Of a stretch of 64,000 nucleotides of DNA, positions 1 through 8,005 are shown piece by piece. The notes below the pieces were generated by a model that ran no database searches, was not told the origin of the DNA, and worked only from the letters and a program-made list of their open reading frames with translations. Origin of the DNA: an uncultured Lachnospiraceae bacterium (lineage in GTDB: Bacteria > Bacillota > Clostridia > Lachnospirales > Lachnospiraceae); NCBI GenBank assembly GCA_937920345.1, contig CALGVA010000052.1:37608-101607 (forward strand). Direction: 5' to 3'. The translations under genes and the position numbers were made by a program. Positions within the stretch are counted from its first letter, which is position 1, and each line of letters begins with the position of its first letter.

Positions 1-2
1 TT

Positions 3-1226
3 TGTGAATACGCCGGAGAACAAAGGATTCCCATTATGCCGGTTGAGAGTTTCCGCGCACTGCCGGGATGGGGCGTGGAAGGCAGGCTTGCAGGGAAAGA
101 AGCAATCGGCGGGAAAGCGGCACTCATTTCCGAACGGAAGCTGCTTACGGAGTCTATGCGCACCGCAGGCGAGCGCATGGCGGAAGAAGGGAAGACGCCG
201 CTTTATTTTACGGCAGACGGAAGGCTGCTTGGTATGATTGCCGTTGCCGATGTCGTCAAGCAGGACAGCAGACAGGCGGTTCGTGAATTGCGGAACATGG
301 GAATACAGGTAATTATGCTGACCGGCGATAACAGGCGGACAGCGCAGGCGATCGGACGACAGGTAGGACTCACGGCAATTGTCTCGGATGTTTTACCGAA
401 TGATAAGGAGGCTGTCGTCAGGAAACTGTCGGAGTACGGGCGCGTGGCTATGGTCGGGGACGGTATTAATGATGCGCCGGCGCTCACCAGGGCAGATGTT
501 GGAATTGCCATAGGCGCCGGTGCGGATGTGGCGCTGGACGCTGCGGATATTGTGCTGATGAAATCGAAACTGACTGATGTCTCTGCTGCGATCCGGCTTT
601 CCAGACAGGTACTTAAGAATATTCATGAGAATCTGTTCTGGGCGTTCTTCTATAATTGCGTCGGAATACCGCTGGCGGCAGGTATTCTTGTACCGGTGGC
701 GGGACTGAGTCTGAATCCGATGTTTGCTGCAGCGGCAATGAGTCTGTCAAGTTTCTGTGTGGTGACGAATGCTTTACGGTTAAATCTTTATGCTGTACAA
801 TCAGACCGGAAGGACAGAAAGAAAACCGAAATTCCGCTGCCGGATTTTATCAGCAATGTTACAGGAGTAGAAGAACGGCGGGAAGACGGGGAAGCTGCGA
901 TGTGCGGAAGAGATGGGAAAAACTGTGGGAACATGCAGCACAGGGAGAAAGATCAAACGACTGAAAGGAAAGAAAAGGAGGAAAATAAAATGGTAAAAAC
1001 ACTGGATATTGAAGGAATGATGTGTGCACACTGTCAGGCACATGTACAGAAGGCGCTGGAAGGTGTCGAAGGCGTGACGCAGGTATCTGTCAGCCTGGAG
1101 GAAAATCAGGCGGTTCTGACAGCGGAAGAGACGGTTTCAGATCAGATGCTGATCGATGCAGTGACGGAGGGCGGTTATAAAGTTTTATCATGCAGGACGG
1201 TTCCGGTTGGCGATCCTTTGATTTAA
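3..1226 (+). CDS. copA: Copper-type P1B ATPase, 3' part, with C-terminal HMA domain (5' end outside window)
   Basis: Open from the window edge, so the true start, transmembrane ion site and DKTGT phosphorylation site lie upstream. What is visible is the second half of a heavy-metal P-type ATPase: the TGDN hinge, the MVGDGINDAPAL signature, and two C-terminal membrane helices (FWAFFYNCVGIPLAAG and the following hydrophobic stretch). A charged linker of roughly 60 residues rich in Lys/Glu with scattered Met, Cys and His follows, then a complete heavy-metal-associated domain with the copper-binding motif MMCAHC. The family exports Cu(I) across the cytoplasmic membrane. A C-terminal rather than N-terminal HMA domain is less usual and is discussed at 990-1226. 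Family assignment is firm; Cu specificity is inferred from the CxxC-type domain. Confidence 0.93.
   Translation, partial: CEYAGEQRIPIMPVESFRALPGWGVEGRLAGKEAIGGKAALISERKLLTESMRTAGERMAEEGKTPLYFTADGRLLGMIAVADVVKQDSRQAVRELRNMGIQVIMLTGDNRRTAQAIGRQVGLTAIVSDVLPNDKEAVVRKLSEYGRVAMVGDGINDAPALTRADVGIAIGAGADVALDAADIVLMKSKLTDVSAAIRLSRQVLKNIHENLFWAFFYNCVGIPLAAGILVPVAGLSLNPMFAAAAMSLSSFCVVTNALRLNLYAVQSDRKDRKKTEIPLPDFISNVTGVEERREDGEAAMCGRDGKNCGNMQHREKDQTTERKEKEENKMVKTLDIEGMMCAHCQAHVQKALEGVEGVTQVSVSLEENQAVLTAEETVSDQMLIDAVTEGGYKVLSCRTVPVGDPLI
975..989 (+). promoter_or_regulatory. Strong internal ribosome binding site inside copA
   Basis: AAGGAGG at 975-981 lies 8 nt before an in-frame ATG at 990, inside the ATPase reading frame. 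It is as good a Shine-Dalgarno sequence as any at a true gene start in this window and sits exactly at the border between the linker and the HMA domain, so it probably drives separate translation of the metal-binding domain. Confidence 0.7.
990..1226 (+). CDS. copZ: CopZ-like copper chaperone from an in-frame internal start
   Basis: The last 78 codons of the copper ATPase form a complete, free-standing ferredoxin-like HMA domain (MVKTLDIEGMMCAHCQ at the start, GGYK near residue 65), the usual length of CopZ. Together with the ribosome binding site this suggests two products from one frame: the full pump with a tethered metal-binding domain, and a soluble CopZ that ferries Cu(I) to it. CopZ is a cytosolic chaperone that hands copper to CopA. 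The arrangement could come from fusion of adjacent copA and copZ genes through loss of the copA stop codon, keeping the old copZ start. Separate expression is inferred. Confidence 0.6.
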   Translation: MVKTLDIEGMMCAHCQAHVQKALEGVEGVTQVSVSLEENQAVLTAEETVSDQMLIDAVTEGGYKVLSCRTVPVGDPLI

Positions 1227-1499
1227 CTTTATTATTACGGCATGCGGCATGTGAGAAGAGGGCTCCCTGTATGCGGTTTTACGTGTTTTGTTAAATGTGC
1301 ATAGTAAAAGTTTAATTTCTTAGTCAACTTGTCTAGTAAAGTGAAAAATGACGCCTAAAGTAAGCAATTTCTACAATGGAACGTAAAATATTTGTGAAAT
1401 AATGGCATAGCAAACATGATAAAAGTCCGTTATACTAAGTTCAGAATCAATATTCAATGAGTGTTCATTGATATAAAAAAACAAAATTAGGAGGCAATC
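1227..1499 (+). promoter_or_regulatory. Intergenic region with -10 element and inverted repeat upstream of the ABC ATPase gene
   Basis: 273 bases without a gene. A good -10 hexamer TATACT lies at 1431-1436 without a convincing -35 partner. A perfect inverted repeat CAATGA-GTGT-TCATTG at 1455-1470 falls just downstream of the expected start of transcription and before the AGGAGG of the next gene. It could be an operator for a sugar-responsive repressor or a leader hairpin; the sequence alone does not decide. Confidence 0.4.
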
Positions 1500-2609
1500 A
1501 TGGCAAGTTTATCTTTAAAAAATGTCTGCAAAGTTTATCCTAACGGCTTTGAGGCAGTAAAAGATTTCAATCTTGAAATCGCAGATCAGGAATTCATTAT
1601 TTTCGTAGGTCCTTCAGGTTGTGGTAAATCTACAACACTTCGTATGATCGCAGGTCTGGAAGATATTTCTTCAGGTGAACTGAAGATCGGTGACAGAGTA
1701 GTAAACGATGTAGAACCTAAAGATAGAGATATCGCAATGGTATTCCAGAACTACGCTCTGTATCCTCATATGTCCGTATATGACAATATGGCATTCGGTC
1801 TTAAGTTAAGAAAAGTTCCGAAGGACGAGATCGATAAGATGGTTAAAGAGGCAGCGAAGATCCTTGATCTGACAGCGCTGCTTGATCGTAAGCCGAAGGC
1901 TCTGTCCGGTGGTCAGAGACAGCGTGTGGCTATGGGTCGTGCAATCGTTCGTAATCCTAAGGTATTCCTGATGGATGAGCCGCTGTCCAACCTGGATGCA
2001 AAACTTCGTGTGCAGATGCGTGTTGAGATTTCCAAATTACACCAGAGATTAGGCACCACGATCATCTACGTTACACATGACCAGACAGAGGCTATGACAC
2101 TTGGTACAAGAATCGTAGTTATGAAAGACGGTGTGGTTCAGCAGGTTGATACACCTCAGAACTTATATCAGAAGCCTCAGAACCTGTTCGTTGCAGGATT
2201 CATGGGATCTCCGCAGATGAACTTCCTCGACGCTGTTGTTGAGGTAACCGGTGACATTGCAAACCTGAAAGTGGCAGGACAGACGATTCCGCTGCCGGCT
2301 GCTAAGTCCAAGAAGCTGATTGATGGCGGCTATGCAGGAAAGACTGTAACATTCGGTATCCGTCCCGAGGATGTATATGATTCCGAGATGTTCATTGCAA
2401 ATGCGAAATGTGTATTTGAGTCCACCATCAAGGTTTATGAGCTGCTTGGTGCAGAAGTGTACTTATACTTTGATCTTGCTGAGTTCCCGATTACAGCCAG
2501 AGTAGATTCCCGCACAACAGCAAGACCCGGTGATACCGTTAAGTTTGCTTTTGATGTTGAGAAGATTCACGTATTTGACAAAGAGACAGAGCAGACAATC
2601 ACCAACTAA
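1500..2609 (+). CDS. msmK: MsmK/UgpC-type ABC transporter ATPase for sugar uptake
   Basis: 369 residues, the usual length for the MsmK/UgpC/MalK group. Visible motifs are Walker A GPSGCGKST (residues 37-45), Q-loop FQNYALYPHM, signature LSGGQRQRVAMGRAI, Walker B VFLMDEPLSNLDAKLR and the switch histidine THDQTEAM. After about residue 235 comes the MalK-type regulatory domain with two OB folds (MNFLDAVV; FGIRPEDV). These proteins energise import of oligosaccharides or glycerol phosphate and are often shared by several permeases. No permease or binding-protein gene is adjacent, and strong terminators bracket the gene, so it is probably a monocistronic general ATPase serving carbohydrate importers encoded elsewhere. 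Codon choice is biased (CGT, GGT), typical of a highly expressed gene. Confidence 0.95.
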   Translation: MASLSLKNVCKVYPNGFEAVKDFNLEIADQEFIIFVGPSGCGKSTTLRMIAGLEDISSGELKIGDRVVNDVEPKDRDIAMVFQNYALYPHMSVYDNMAFGLKLRKVPKDEIDKMVKEAAKILDLTALLDRKPKALSGGQRQRVAMGRAIVRNPKVFLMDEPLSNLDAKLRVQMRVEISKLHQRLGTTIIYVTHDQTEAMTLGTRIVVMKDGVVQQVDTPQNLYQKPQNLFVAGFMGSPQMNFLDAVVEVTGDIANLKVAGQTIPLPAAKSKKLIDGGYAGKTVTFGIRPEDVYDSEMFIANAKCVFESTIKVYELLGAEVYLYFDLAEFPITARVDSRTTARPGDTVKFAFDVEKIHVFDKETEQTITN

Positions 2610-2623
2610 TTAGAATGATTTCA

Positions 2624-2649
2624 AGGGGGATGCCCAGGCATCCCCCTTA
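2624..2649 (+). terminator. Rho-independent terminator after the ABC ATPase gene
   Basis: A perfect 12-bp inverted repeat AAGGGGGATGCC / GGCATCCCCCTT around a 2-nt centre, 14 bases after the stop codon. The T-tract is weak (TTATCTGTC), but stem strength and position fit a terminator. Confidence 0.8.
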
Positions 2650-2710
2650 TCTGTCTACTAAGCATTTCTAACCGCGCAGGAAACAGAAAAGAAAGAAGAG
2701 AGGTTACTAT

Positions 2711-3811
2711 ATGATTTCAAGTCAAGTGATTAGAAGTAGTATAGAAGAACTGAAAACTATTTCCAAGATAGATCTGAGTGTCTGGGATCTGGAAGGCAAA
2801 GTGGTTGCAGCCACTTTTGAGTCCGAGGAAATTACACCTTCCCTGATCAGTGGATTTGCAGATTCACCGGCGGACAGTCAGGTGATCGGCGCACATCATC
2901 TGATGAAGGTACTGGACGAGGATGAACTGCTGTATATTCTGGACGCCAGAGGCAGCGGCGAGGATGCTTATATGTTGGGCAAGATTGCAGTCAGCCAGCT
3001 GCAGCATCTGATTATCGCGTATAAAGAAAGATATGACCGCAATAATTTCTTTCAAAATCTGTTATTGGATAATATGCTTCTTGTTGATATTTATAACAGA
3101 GCCAAGAAGCTTCATATAGAGGCTTCCGTTCGACGGGCTGTGTTTCTGATCGAGACGGATAAGGAGAAAGACAGGGAGAAGGATTCTGCGGCGACGGAGC
3201 TGTTAAACGGAATGTTCTCCGCACAGGTCGGCGATTATATTACGGCAGTGGATGAGAGTAATGTAATATTGATTAAGGAACTGGAGCCGGAAGAAGAATA
3301 CGGAAGGCTTGACCAGGTTGCCAATACCATTGTGGATATGATGAGTATGGAGGCGATGACGAATGCACGCGTGGCATACGGTACGATCGTGAATGAACTT
3401 AAGGAGGTCTCTAAATCATACAAAGAGGCGAAGATGGCGCTTGATGTAGGCAAGATTTTCTATGCGGAGAAGAAAGTGACCGCATACAATACACTTGGAA
3501 TCGGCCGCCTGATTTATCAATTGCCGATTAATCTCTGCCGTATCTTTATTGATGAGATTTTCGGCTCGAACGTACCAAGTGAACTGGATGATGAGACATT
3601 GACAACCATTAACAAGTTCTTCGAGAACAATCTGAATGTGTCTGAAACTTCCAGACAGCTTTTTGTGCACCGTAATACGCTGGTATACCGGATTGAGAAG
3701 CTGGAGGCGAGTACAGGGCTGGACATCAGGACTTTCGAAGACGCGCTGACCTTTAAGATTGCGCTGATGGTCGTTAATTATATGAAGTATCTGGATTCTT
3801 TAGAATATTGA
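2711..3811 (+). CDS. CdaR/PucR-family transcriptional regulator
   Basis: 366 residues. The N-terminal part (to about 120, with IDLSVWDLEGKVVAAT) resembles the ligand-sensing domain of CdaR-type regulators. The middle (about 140-270) fits the GGDEF-like fold of this family. The C-terminus carries the PucR-type helix-turn-helix: a stretch after NKFFENNLNVSETSRQLFVH followed by RNTLVYRIEKLEASTGLDI. CdaR proteins control sugar-diacid or carbohydrate catabolism genes. Position next to a sugar ABC ATPase suggests carbohydrate control, but a terminator separates them and no target operon adjoins. The start is chosen for the GAAGAGAGG sequence about 8 nt upstream. Confidence 0.85.
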   Translation: MISSQVIRSSIEELKTISKIDLSVWDLEGKVVAATFESEEITPSLISGFADSPADSQVIGAHHLMKVLDEDELLYILDARGSGEDAYMLGKIAVSQLQHLIIAYKERYDRNNFFQNLLLDNMLLVDIYNRAKKLHIEASVRRAVFLIETDKEKDREKDSAATELLNGMFSAQVGDYITAVDESNVILIKELEPEEEYGRLDQVANTIVDMMSMEAMTNARVAYGTIVNELKEVSKSYKEAKMALDVGKIFYAEKKVTAYNTLGIGRLIYQLPINLCRIFIDEIFGSNVPSELDDETLTTINKFFENNLNVSETSRQLFVHRNTLVYRIEKLEASTGLDIRTFEDALTFKIALMVVNYMKYLDSLEY

Positions 3812-3837
3812 CAGAGAGGCGGCAAAGGCCTTTTTTG

Positions 3838-3876
3838 TGCCGGATGGCATCCACGGGATGTTATCCGGCATTTTTT
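3838..3876 (+). terminator. Rho-independent terminator
   Basis: TGCCGGAT (3838-3845) pairs with ATCCGGCA (3863-3870), with GGCATCC / GGATGTT extending the stem inward, followed by TTTTTT at 3871-3876. A textbook terminator 27 bases after the regulator gene. Confidence 0.92.
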
Positions 3877-4050
3877 ATCCGGCATGTGCATATATACATA
3901 ATGTACAGATATGTTGCCCGTTCAGCATGCTCTGCGTGAGGCAATAAGTTTTGCCCGACAGTGTGCCGGAATGCGGGATGGAGAAAGTGCATTTACCGCA
4001 GAAACCGACATATCAGTACAACGAGAGACTATGGGAGAGAGGAAGAGGGT

Positions 4051-5316
4051 ATGTATCAGAAGGAAATCATATATATGGGGCTGTATAAGAACGGAACCAG
4101 AATAGGAAGCGCCGGTTTTGTCAAGGTGGAAAGCCGCGAGCAGAACAGCAGATTGTATCTGAAGACGCAGAATATTCCTCATAACATCAACGGCAGATTT
4201 CCAATCCGTGTTTATAACGGCAGTGACTGGAAGGAGATCAACGGTATTACTATTCAAGACGGCGCGGGAGTCTGGGAAGATGAGCTTGCTGGTAAGGCAA
4301 ACCATGCGATGCTGCAGGTCATGCTGCCCGGCGGCTATCTGCTGGAAGGCAGGAGTAAATCGGCGGCAGAATCACGGCAGAGCATGGAGAGACAGCGCGA
4401 CTCTGGAATGCAAGGGCAGGCGGAAACATATCGCGAAACTATCATGACGGATGTACCGCAAATCCGCAATGAGGACTTTATGCCGGGCGCAGCACAGAGG
4501 AGCAGCGAGGACTTTATGCCAGGCGCAGCACAGAGACGCAGTGAGGACTCTATGCCGGGCGCAGCACAGAGGCGCAGTGAGGACTCTATGCCAGGCGCAG
4601 CACAGAGGCGCAGCGAGACCGCTATGCCGATAGAAACGGAAGAGCGCAGCGAAGATCCGGTACAGCAAAATACAATGGCACGCGGTGGCACGATTATGCC
4701 GGAGGAGATGGAAGTACGCGGTAAAGCCGCTCTGCCGGCGGAGTCGGAAACGAGCAGTGAAGCCGTTAGAACGGAAAGTATGCGGATGCGTTCTGCCATG
4801 CCGGTCGATACGGCAGACCGGAGCACGGCTGCTGTCAGGCAGGAGGCTAAAGCAGCGATGCATGCAGACGAGCCGCAACAAACTGCAAAGACGCCGGTGG
4901 TCATCGTGACGGAAGAACTGCCGTGCCGCCCGCTGCGGGAAGCATATCCCATACCGGAGAACGCCGCGGCTTATCCTTTAAAAGAGGACAAGTGGGAGCA
5001 GATTCTGGATACATACGAGCAGATTCATCCGTATGGCGACGAAAGGGTTTATGTGAAACTGGAGCCGAAGGATTTCGTGATTCTGCAGTCAAATTATCAG
5101 CATCTTGTCAATAACAGTTTTCTGCTGCACGGATTCTATAATTACCGGTATTTGATTCTGGGTAAAGAACAGGATTATTATCTGGGCGTACCGGGAGTGT
5201 TCTATGAGCGGGAGAAGATGGTTGCGCTGATGTTCGGATTCGAAGCGTTTGAATGTCCGGGTGGCAATGTGCGCGCCGGAGAGTTCGGATACTATCTCAG
5301 AAAGGTTGAGTTGTAA
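4051..5316 (+). CDS. Lachnospiraceae-type conserved protein with 12-residue tandem repeats
   Basis: 421 residues from the ATG at 4051, chosen for the upstream GAGGAAGAGGG; reading on to 3961 would add 30 residues with no ribosome binding site. The N-terminal domain (about 1-95, starting MYQKEIIYMGLYKNG) and C-terminal domain (about 310-421, with DFVILQSNYQHLVNNSFLLH) look globular. They are joined by a long low-complexity linker of alternating Arg/Ser/Glu and Met-Pro, including four 12-residue repeats of the type EDSMPGAAQRRS. No signal peptide or membrane segment is seen, so it is probably cytoplasmic. I recognise the two-domain pattern as a conserved clostridial family of unknown function and assign no function. 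Confidence 0.75.
   Translation: MYQKEIIYMGLYKNGTRIGSAGFVKVESREQNSRLYLKTQNIPHNINGRFPIRVYNGSDWKEINGITIQDGAGVWEDELAGKANHAMLQVMLPGGYLLEGRSKSAAESRQSMERQRDSGMQGQAETYRETIMTDVPQIRNEDFMPGAAQRSSEDFMPGAAQRRSEDSMPGAAQRRSEDSMPGAAQRRSETAMPIETEERSEDPVQQNTMARGGTIMPEEMEVRGKAALPAESETSSEAVRTESMRMRSAMPVDTADRSTAAVRQEAKAAMHADEPQQTAKTPVVIVTEELPCRPLREAYPIPENAAAYPLKEDKWEQILDTYEQIHPYGDERVYVKLEPKDFVILQSNYQHLVNNSFLLHGFYNYRYLILGKEQDYYLGVPGVFYEREKMVALMFGFEAFECPGGNVRAGEFGYYLRKVEL
4471..4614 (+). repeat. Four tandem 36-bp coding repeats
   Basis: Units at 4471-4506, 4507-4542, 4543-4578 and 4579-4614 encode ED(F/S)MPGAAQR(S/R)S. Units differ by only a few bases, so copy number has probably changed recently by slippage or unequal recombination. 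They lie in the linker of the surrounding protein. Confidence 0.9.
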
Positions 5317-5342
5317 ATTCAGGTATAATTCTATCTAATCGG

Positions 5343-5372
5343 TTGGTCAGAACCGGACAGACGTGGTATACT
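5343..5372 (+). promoter_or_regulatory. Probable sigma-A promoter with extended -10
   Basis: TTGGTC (5343-5348), an 18-bp spacer and TGGTATACT ending at 5372 (-10 hexamer 5367-5372 with a TGn extension). The predicted start near 5379 gives a leader of about 90 nt to the sugar-sensor gene at 5469. Confidence 0.55.
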
Positions 5373-5468
5373 GTACATGTAGATGATGTGCAGTACCATG
5401 AAATGGGATGACAGGGATCACGGGTGCTGTATGGCGGGAAGCAAAGTACGAAAGTAAGGGGAAACGGT

Positions 5469-6899
5469 ATGAGAATTGCAGTATTACTTGGTGGAGTGGG
5501 ATATGATTCCCAGAGACGGACGCTCAGCGGTATTCTGGACAGAGCGCTTTTGGATGGAACGAGTGTATACATATTTACCTGCGGAGGCTGGAAATATGAA
5601 CTGCCGTCCAAATATGAGGAAGGAGAGTACAGCATATATACACTGCCGGATTTTACACAATATGACGGTGTGATCCTGAGCAGTGATACAATCCATGATG
5701 TGGCAGTTACGGAAGGAATCATTCGACGGATTGCAGAGTCGGATGTACCCTGCGTGGAACTAAACGGGCTGAAATCAATTTTCATGCAGGTGGAAATGGA
5801 AAACAGAGCCGGGACAGAGGAGATTATCCGCCACCTGATCGTACAGCATAATGCAAACAAAATCTGTTTTATATCAGGTCCGACGTACAGCCATGATGCG
5901 TGCGTCAGACTGCAGGCGTACAAGGATACCATGACAGCGAATTACAGGGAATGGCACGAGGAGAATATCTATTACGGAGATTACAGTTTTGAGAGCGGCA
6001 GACATGCGGCTGAGAAATTCCTGAACGCAGGTGGTGGAGCGCCGGATGCTATTGTTGCATCCAATGACGAGATGGCAGTAGGGGCTATTCTTGCGCTGAA
6101 AGAGGCGAGATACCGCGTGCCGGAGGACGTGATCGTTACGGGATACGATGACAGCATTATCGCGGCATACAGCCACCCGAGGCTGACTACGGTGCGAAGA
6201 GGCGAGTATGAGGCGGGACAGATGGCCTATGATAAGATTGCCGCCGCATATCGTGGTGATGAAGTCGAGCAGCGGACGGTGATACAGGGCAGTGCTGTGT
6301 TTGCCGATTCCTGCGGGTGCAGCGCGCGGGATGTTTACAGTGCGGCCGCCATGAAAGATATGTATATTGCCGAACATGTCAGGGCTTACCATGATATGGA
6401 GACTCTCCGGAATTCTTCCGCAGAGTTTACCAGTCAGCAGGATTTCGAAGGTTTACTGGAATGTCTGGAACAGTATATACACGATATGGGACTGGAGTAC
6501 TTCTATCTGTGTCTGTGCGGCGATATCAGTGACCGCAGCGGGAGAGGGGTGTTGTCCGAGCAGGAGCCGGCGAGCGACGGGTCAAGCGTGTACAGCGATG
6601 CCATCTGGATTCCTTTTGCATACGAAAAGGGGGAGATCAACAGCTACGGGAAATTTGAGCGAGGTGAGCTTCTGCCGCCGGAATGCCGGATCAGAAAGAC
6701 GAAAGCATATGGCATTGTTATGCCCCTGCATTTTCAGGAACATTGTTTCGGCTACTGCGTGGCAGGCAATTATCGGCAGGCAATCGAGGGAACGTTCTAC
6801 CAGAACTTCATTCTGAATCTGGATAATGCCCTGGAGATGATACGTAAACAGAACATGATGGGAAAATTGCAGCGGGATTCAGCGCGTAAAGATATATAA
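5469..6899 (+). CDS. LacI-type periplasmic-binding-fold sensor protein without HTH or GGDEF domain
   Basis: 476 residues from the ATG at 5469, preceded by AAGGGGAAACGGT. Residues about 1-285 form a LacI/GalR-type sugar-binding fold (start MRIAVLLGG; PDAIVASNDEMAVGAILAL; VIVTGYDDS; the HPRLTTVRR strand). There is no N-terminal DNA-binding helix-turn-helix. The C-terminal 190 residues resemble the sensor extension that, in related clostridial proteins, leads through a helix (NALEMIRKQNMMGKLQRDS) into a GGDEF diguanylate cyclase. Here the protein stops just where GGDEF would begin. It is therefore a natural stand-alone sensor or a truncated cyclase. The next 44 bases lead directly into the convergent SRP RNA gene, leaving no room for a lost domain. 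Confidence 0.8.
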   Translation: MRIAVLLGGVGYDSQRRTLSGILDRALLDGTSVYIFTCGGWKYELPSKYEEGEYSIYTLPDFTQYDGVILSSDTIHDVAVTEGIIRRIAESDVPCVELNGLKSIFMQVEMENRAGTEEIIRHLIVQHNANKICFISGPTYSHDACVRLQAYKDTMTANYREWHEENIYYGDYSFESGRHAAEKFLNAGGGAPDAIVASNDEMAVGAILALKEARYRVPEDVIVTGYDDSIIAAYSHPRLTTVRRGEYEAGQMAYDKIAAAYRGDEVEQRTVIQGSAVFADSCGCSARDVYSAAAMKDMYIAEHVRAYHDMETLRNSSAEFTSQQDFEGLLECLEQYIHDMGLEYFYLCLCGDISDRSGRGVLSEQEPASDGSSVYSDAIWIPFAYEKGEINSYGKFERGELLPPECRIRKTKAYGIVMPLHFQEHCFGYCVAGNYRQAIEGTFYQNFILNLDNALEMIRKQNMMGKLQRDSARKDI

Positions 6900-6942
6900 A
6901 CCATACCGGGGGAACAGGCAGACATGGGCAGGAATCATAAAA

Positions 6943-7203
6943 CCGTGCGCTTTATGTCGAACTTAACTCATACGCGTTACCTTTACAGTTAACTCCGCCA
7001 GGCACCCTCACGGCACATGAGAGATTCCACTTAGTGCTGCTGTGTTCCCACCCTGACACGGTTCATGGATTCCCATTGCGTAAGACCCAAACTTCAACGC
7101 CACTTATAAAGGGCAGCCGCACAAGCGTACGCCCTCGATAAAGCATCACCCCCACTAGAGCGGATTGTGGGTACAGGGCACCGCTAACGCCCCGGCTGCA
7201 CGG
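6943..7203 (-). ncRNA. ffs: Signal recognition particle RNA, large Gram-positive type
   Basis: Read on the minus strand, the sequence opens CCGTGCAGCCGGGG and ends in the complementary GCGCACGG. It contains the Alu-domain motif GCGGTGCCCTGTACCC, the conserved AATCCGCTCTAG, TTGAAGTTTGGGTC, GCGCAATGGGAATCCATGA, the S-domain tetraloop region CAGGGTGGGAACACAGCAGC and the TAAGTGGAATCTCTCATGTG segment. About 261 nt, the size of the Bacillus-type SRP RNA (scRNA). With Ffh it targets nascent membrane and secretory proteins to the translocon. The 5' and 3' ends pair and are followed by TTTTAT, which could also terminate transcription. Confidence 0.97.
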
Positions 7204-7210
7204 TTTTATT

Positions 7211-7239
7211 AGTATACTGTTTTTTTGTACATTTGTCAA
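7211..7239 (-). promoter_or_regulatory. Promoter of the SRP RNA gene
   Basis: On the minus strand: TTGACA (7239-7234), 17-bp spacer, TATACT (7216-7211), placing the start 7-8 bases on, at the predicted 5' end of the RNA. Consensus-quality sigma-A promoter, as expected for an abundant stable RNA. Confidence 0.92.
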
Positions 7240-7245
7240 CGGTCA

Positions 7246-7956
7246 TCACAGATTCTCGTTGTCGATCATGCGGTATCCGATGCCGATCTCTGTAAAAATA
7301 TATTGCGGATCAGCGGGATTCTGCTCCAGTTTTCTGCGGATATTGGCCATGTTGACACGTAAGATACGATTGTTGCTGTCTGCGTAAGGACCCCATACGT
7401 GCGTGATCAGCGTGTCATAGGTGATGACTTTGCCCGCGTTGCGCGAAAGAAACGTCAGGATTTTATACTCGATCTGCGTAAAATGAATGATATTCCCATT
7501 CACGGTAATAATATGTTTCTCGTAGTCTATCACCAGGTCTTTTGCCTGATATCTGCTTTGGGCGGAGCCGACTGGGCTGCCGGCCAGGGCAGAACGCCGA
7601 AGCGCCGTGCGTATTCTGGCCATCAGTTCGGAGGTGCCGAAAGGCTTGGTGATATAATCGTCGGCGCCTGCGTCCAGCGCTTCCACTTTTTCCCTTTCCT
7701 GTGTTCTGGCAGAGATAACAATGATCGGTATGTTGCTCCACCGCCTGATATCTCGTATGATGTCGATACCGTCCATGTCGGGCAGCCCGAGATCCAGAAG
7801 GATCAGATCGGGGCAGCCGGAGGCGGCCAGAGACAGACCGTTTCCGGCATTTTCCGCAAAGTTTACTTTATAGTCCTGCGTTCGCAGAGTGGTGGCTATA
7901 AAATTACAAATATTTTTCTCGTCTTCAATCAGTAAGATTTCATGCTTCACATTCAT
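7246..7956 (-). CDS. kdpE: OmpR-family response regulator, KdpE-like
   Basis: 236 residues from the ATG at 7956, with GGGAGAT upstream; the longer frame upstream only overlaps the kinase gene. Receiver domain with acidic pair ED (11-12), phospho-acceptor Asp55 in LILLDLGLPDMDG, conserved Ser/Thr in VISA and Lys in ITKPFG. The winged-helix domain starts near 140 (FTQIEYKILTFLSRNAGKVI; VWGPYADSNNRILRVNMANIRRKLE). The DSNNRILRVNMANIRRKLE stretch is typical of KdpE. Lies 49 bp after its kinase gene. Expected to activate potassium-uptake genes at low K+ or osmotic stress, but no kdpABC adjoins. Confidence 0.88.
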   Translation of the reverse strand: MNVKHEILLIEDEKNICNFIATTLRTQDYKVNFAENAGNGLSLAASGCPDLILLDLGLPDMDGIDIIRDIRRWSNIPIIVISARTQEREKVEALDAGADDYITKPFGTSELMARIRTALRRSALAGSPVGSAQSRYQAKDLVIDYEKHIITVNGNIIHFTQIEYKILTFLSRNAGKVITYDTLITHVWGPYADSNNRILRVNMANIRRKLEQNPADPQYIFTEIGIGYRMIDNENL

Positions 7957-8005
7957 GTTGAGAATCTCCCGTTTCTGTTTGACTTCGGTGCAGGTTTCTT
8001 TCTCT

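Noticed and set aside
1227..1499. Riboswitch upstream of the sugar ABC ATPase gene
   Set aside because: Only one short inverted repeat is present; no known riboswitch core could be matched.
4471..4614. CRISPR array
   Set aside because: The 36-bp units are contiguous without spacers and encode in-frame peptide repeats. No CRISPR-like array was seen elsewhere in the window.
4335..4952. Long minus-strand frames opposite the repeat-containing gene at 4051
   Set aside because: They mirror the 36-bp repeats of the + strand gene, are Cys/Arg-rich and low in credible structure, and lack ribosome binding sites.
6955..6961. TGTCGAA as a further Spo0A box
   Set aside because: Single copy inside the SRP RNA; not tandem and not near a fitting promoter.
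6900..7245. Possible extension of the sugar-sensor gene into a GGDEF domain
   Set aside because: The stretch is the SRP RNA gene on the other strand and its promoter; no GGDEF-like reading is present in any + frame.
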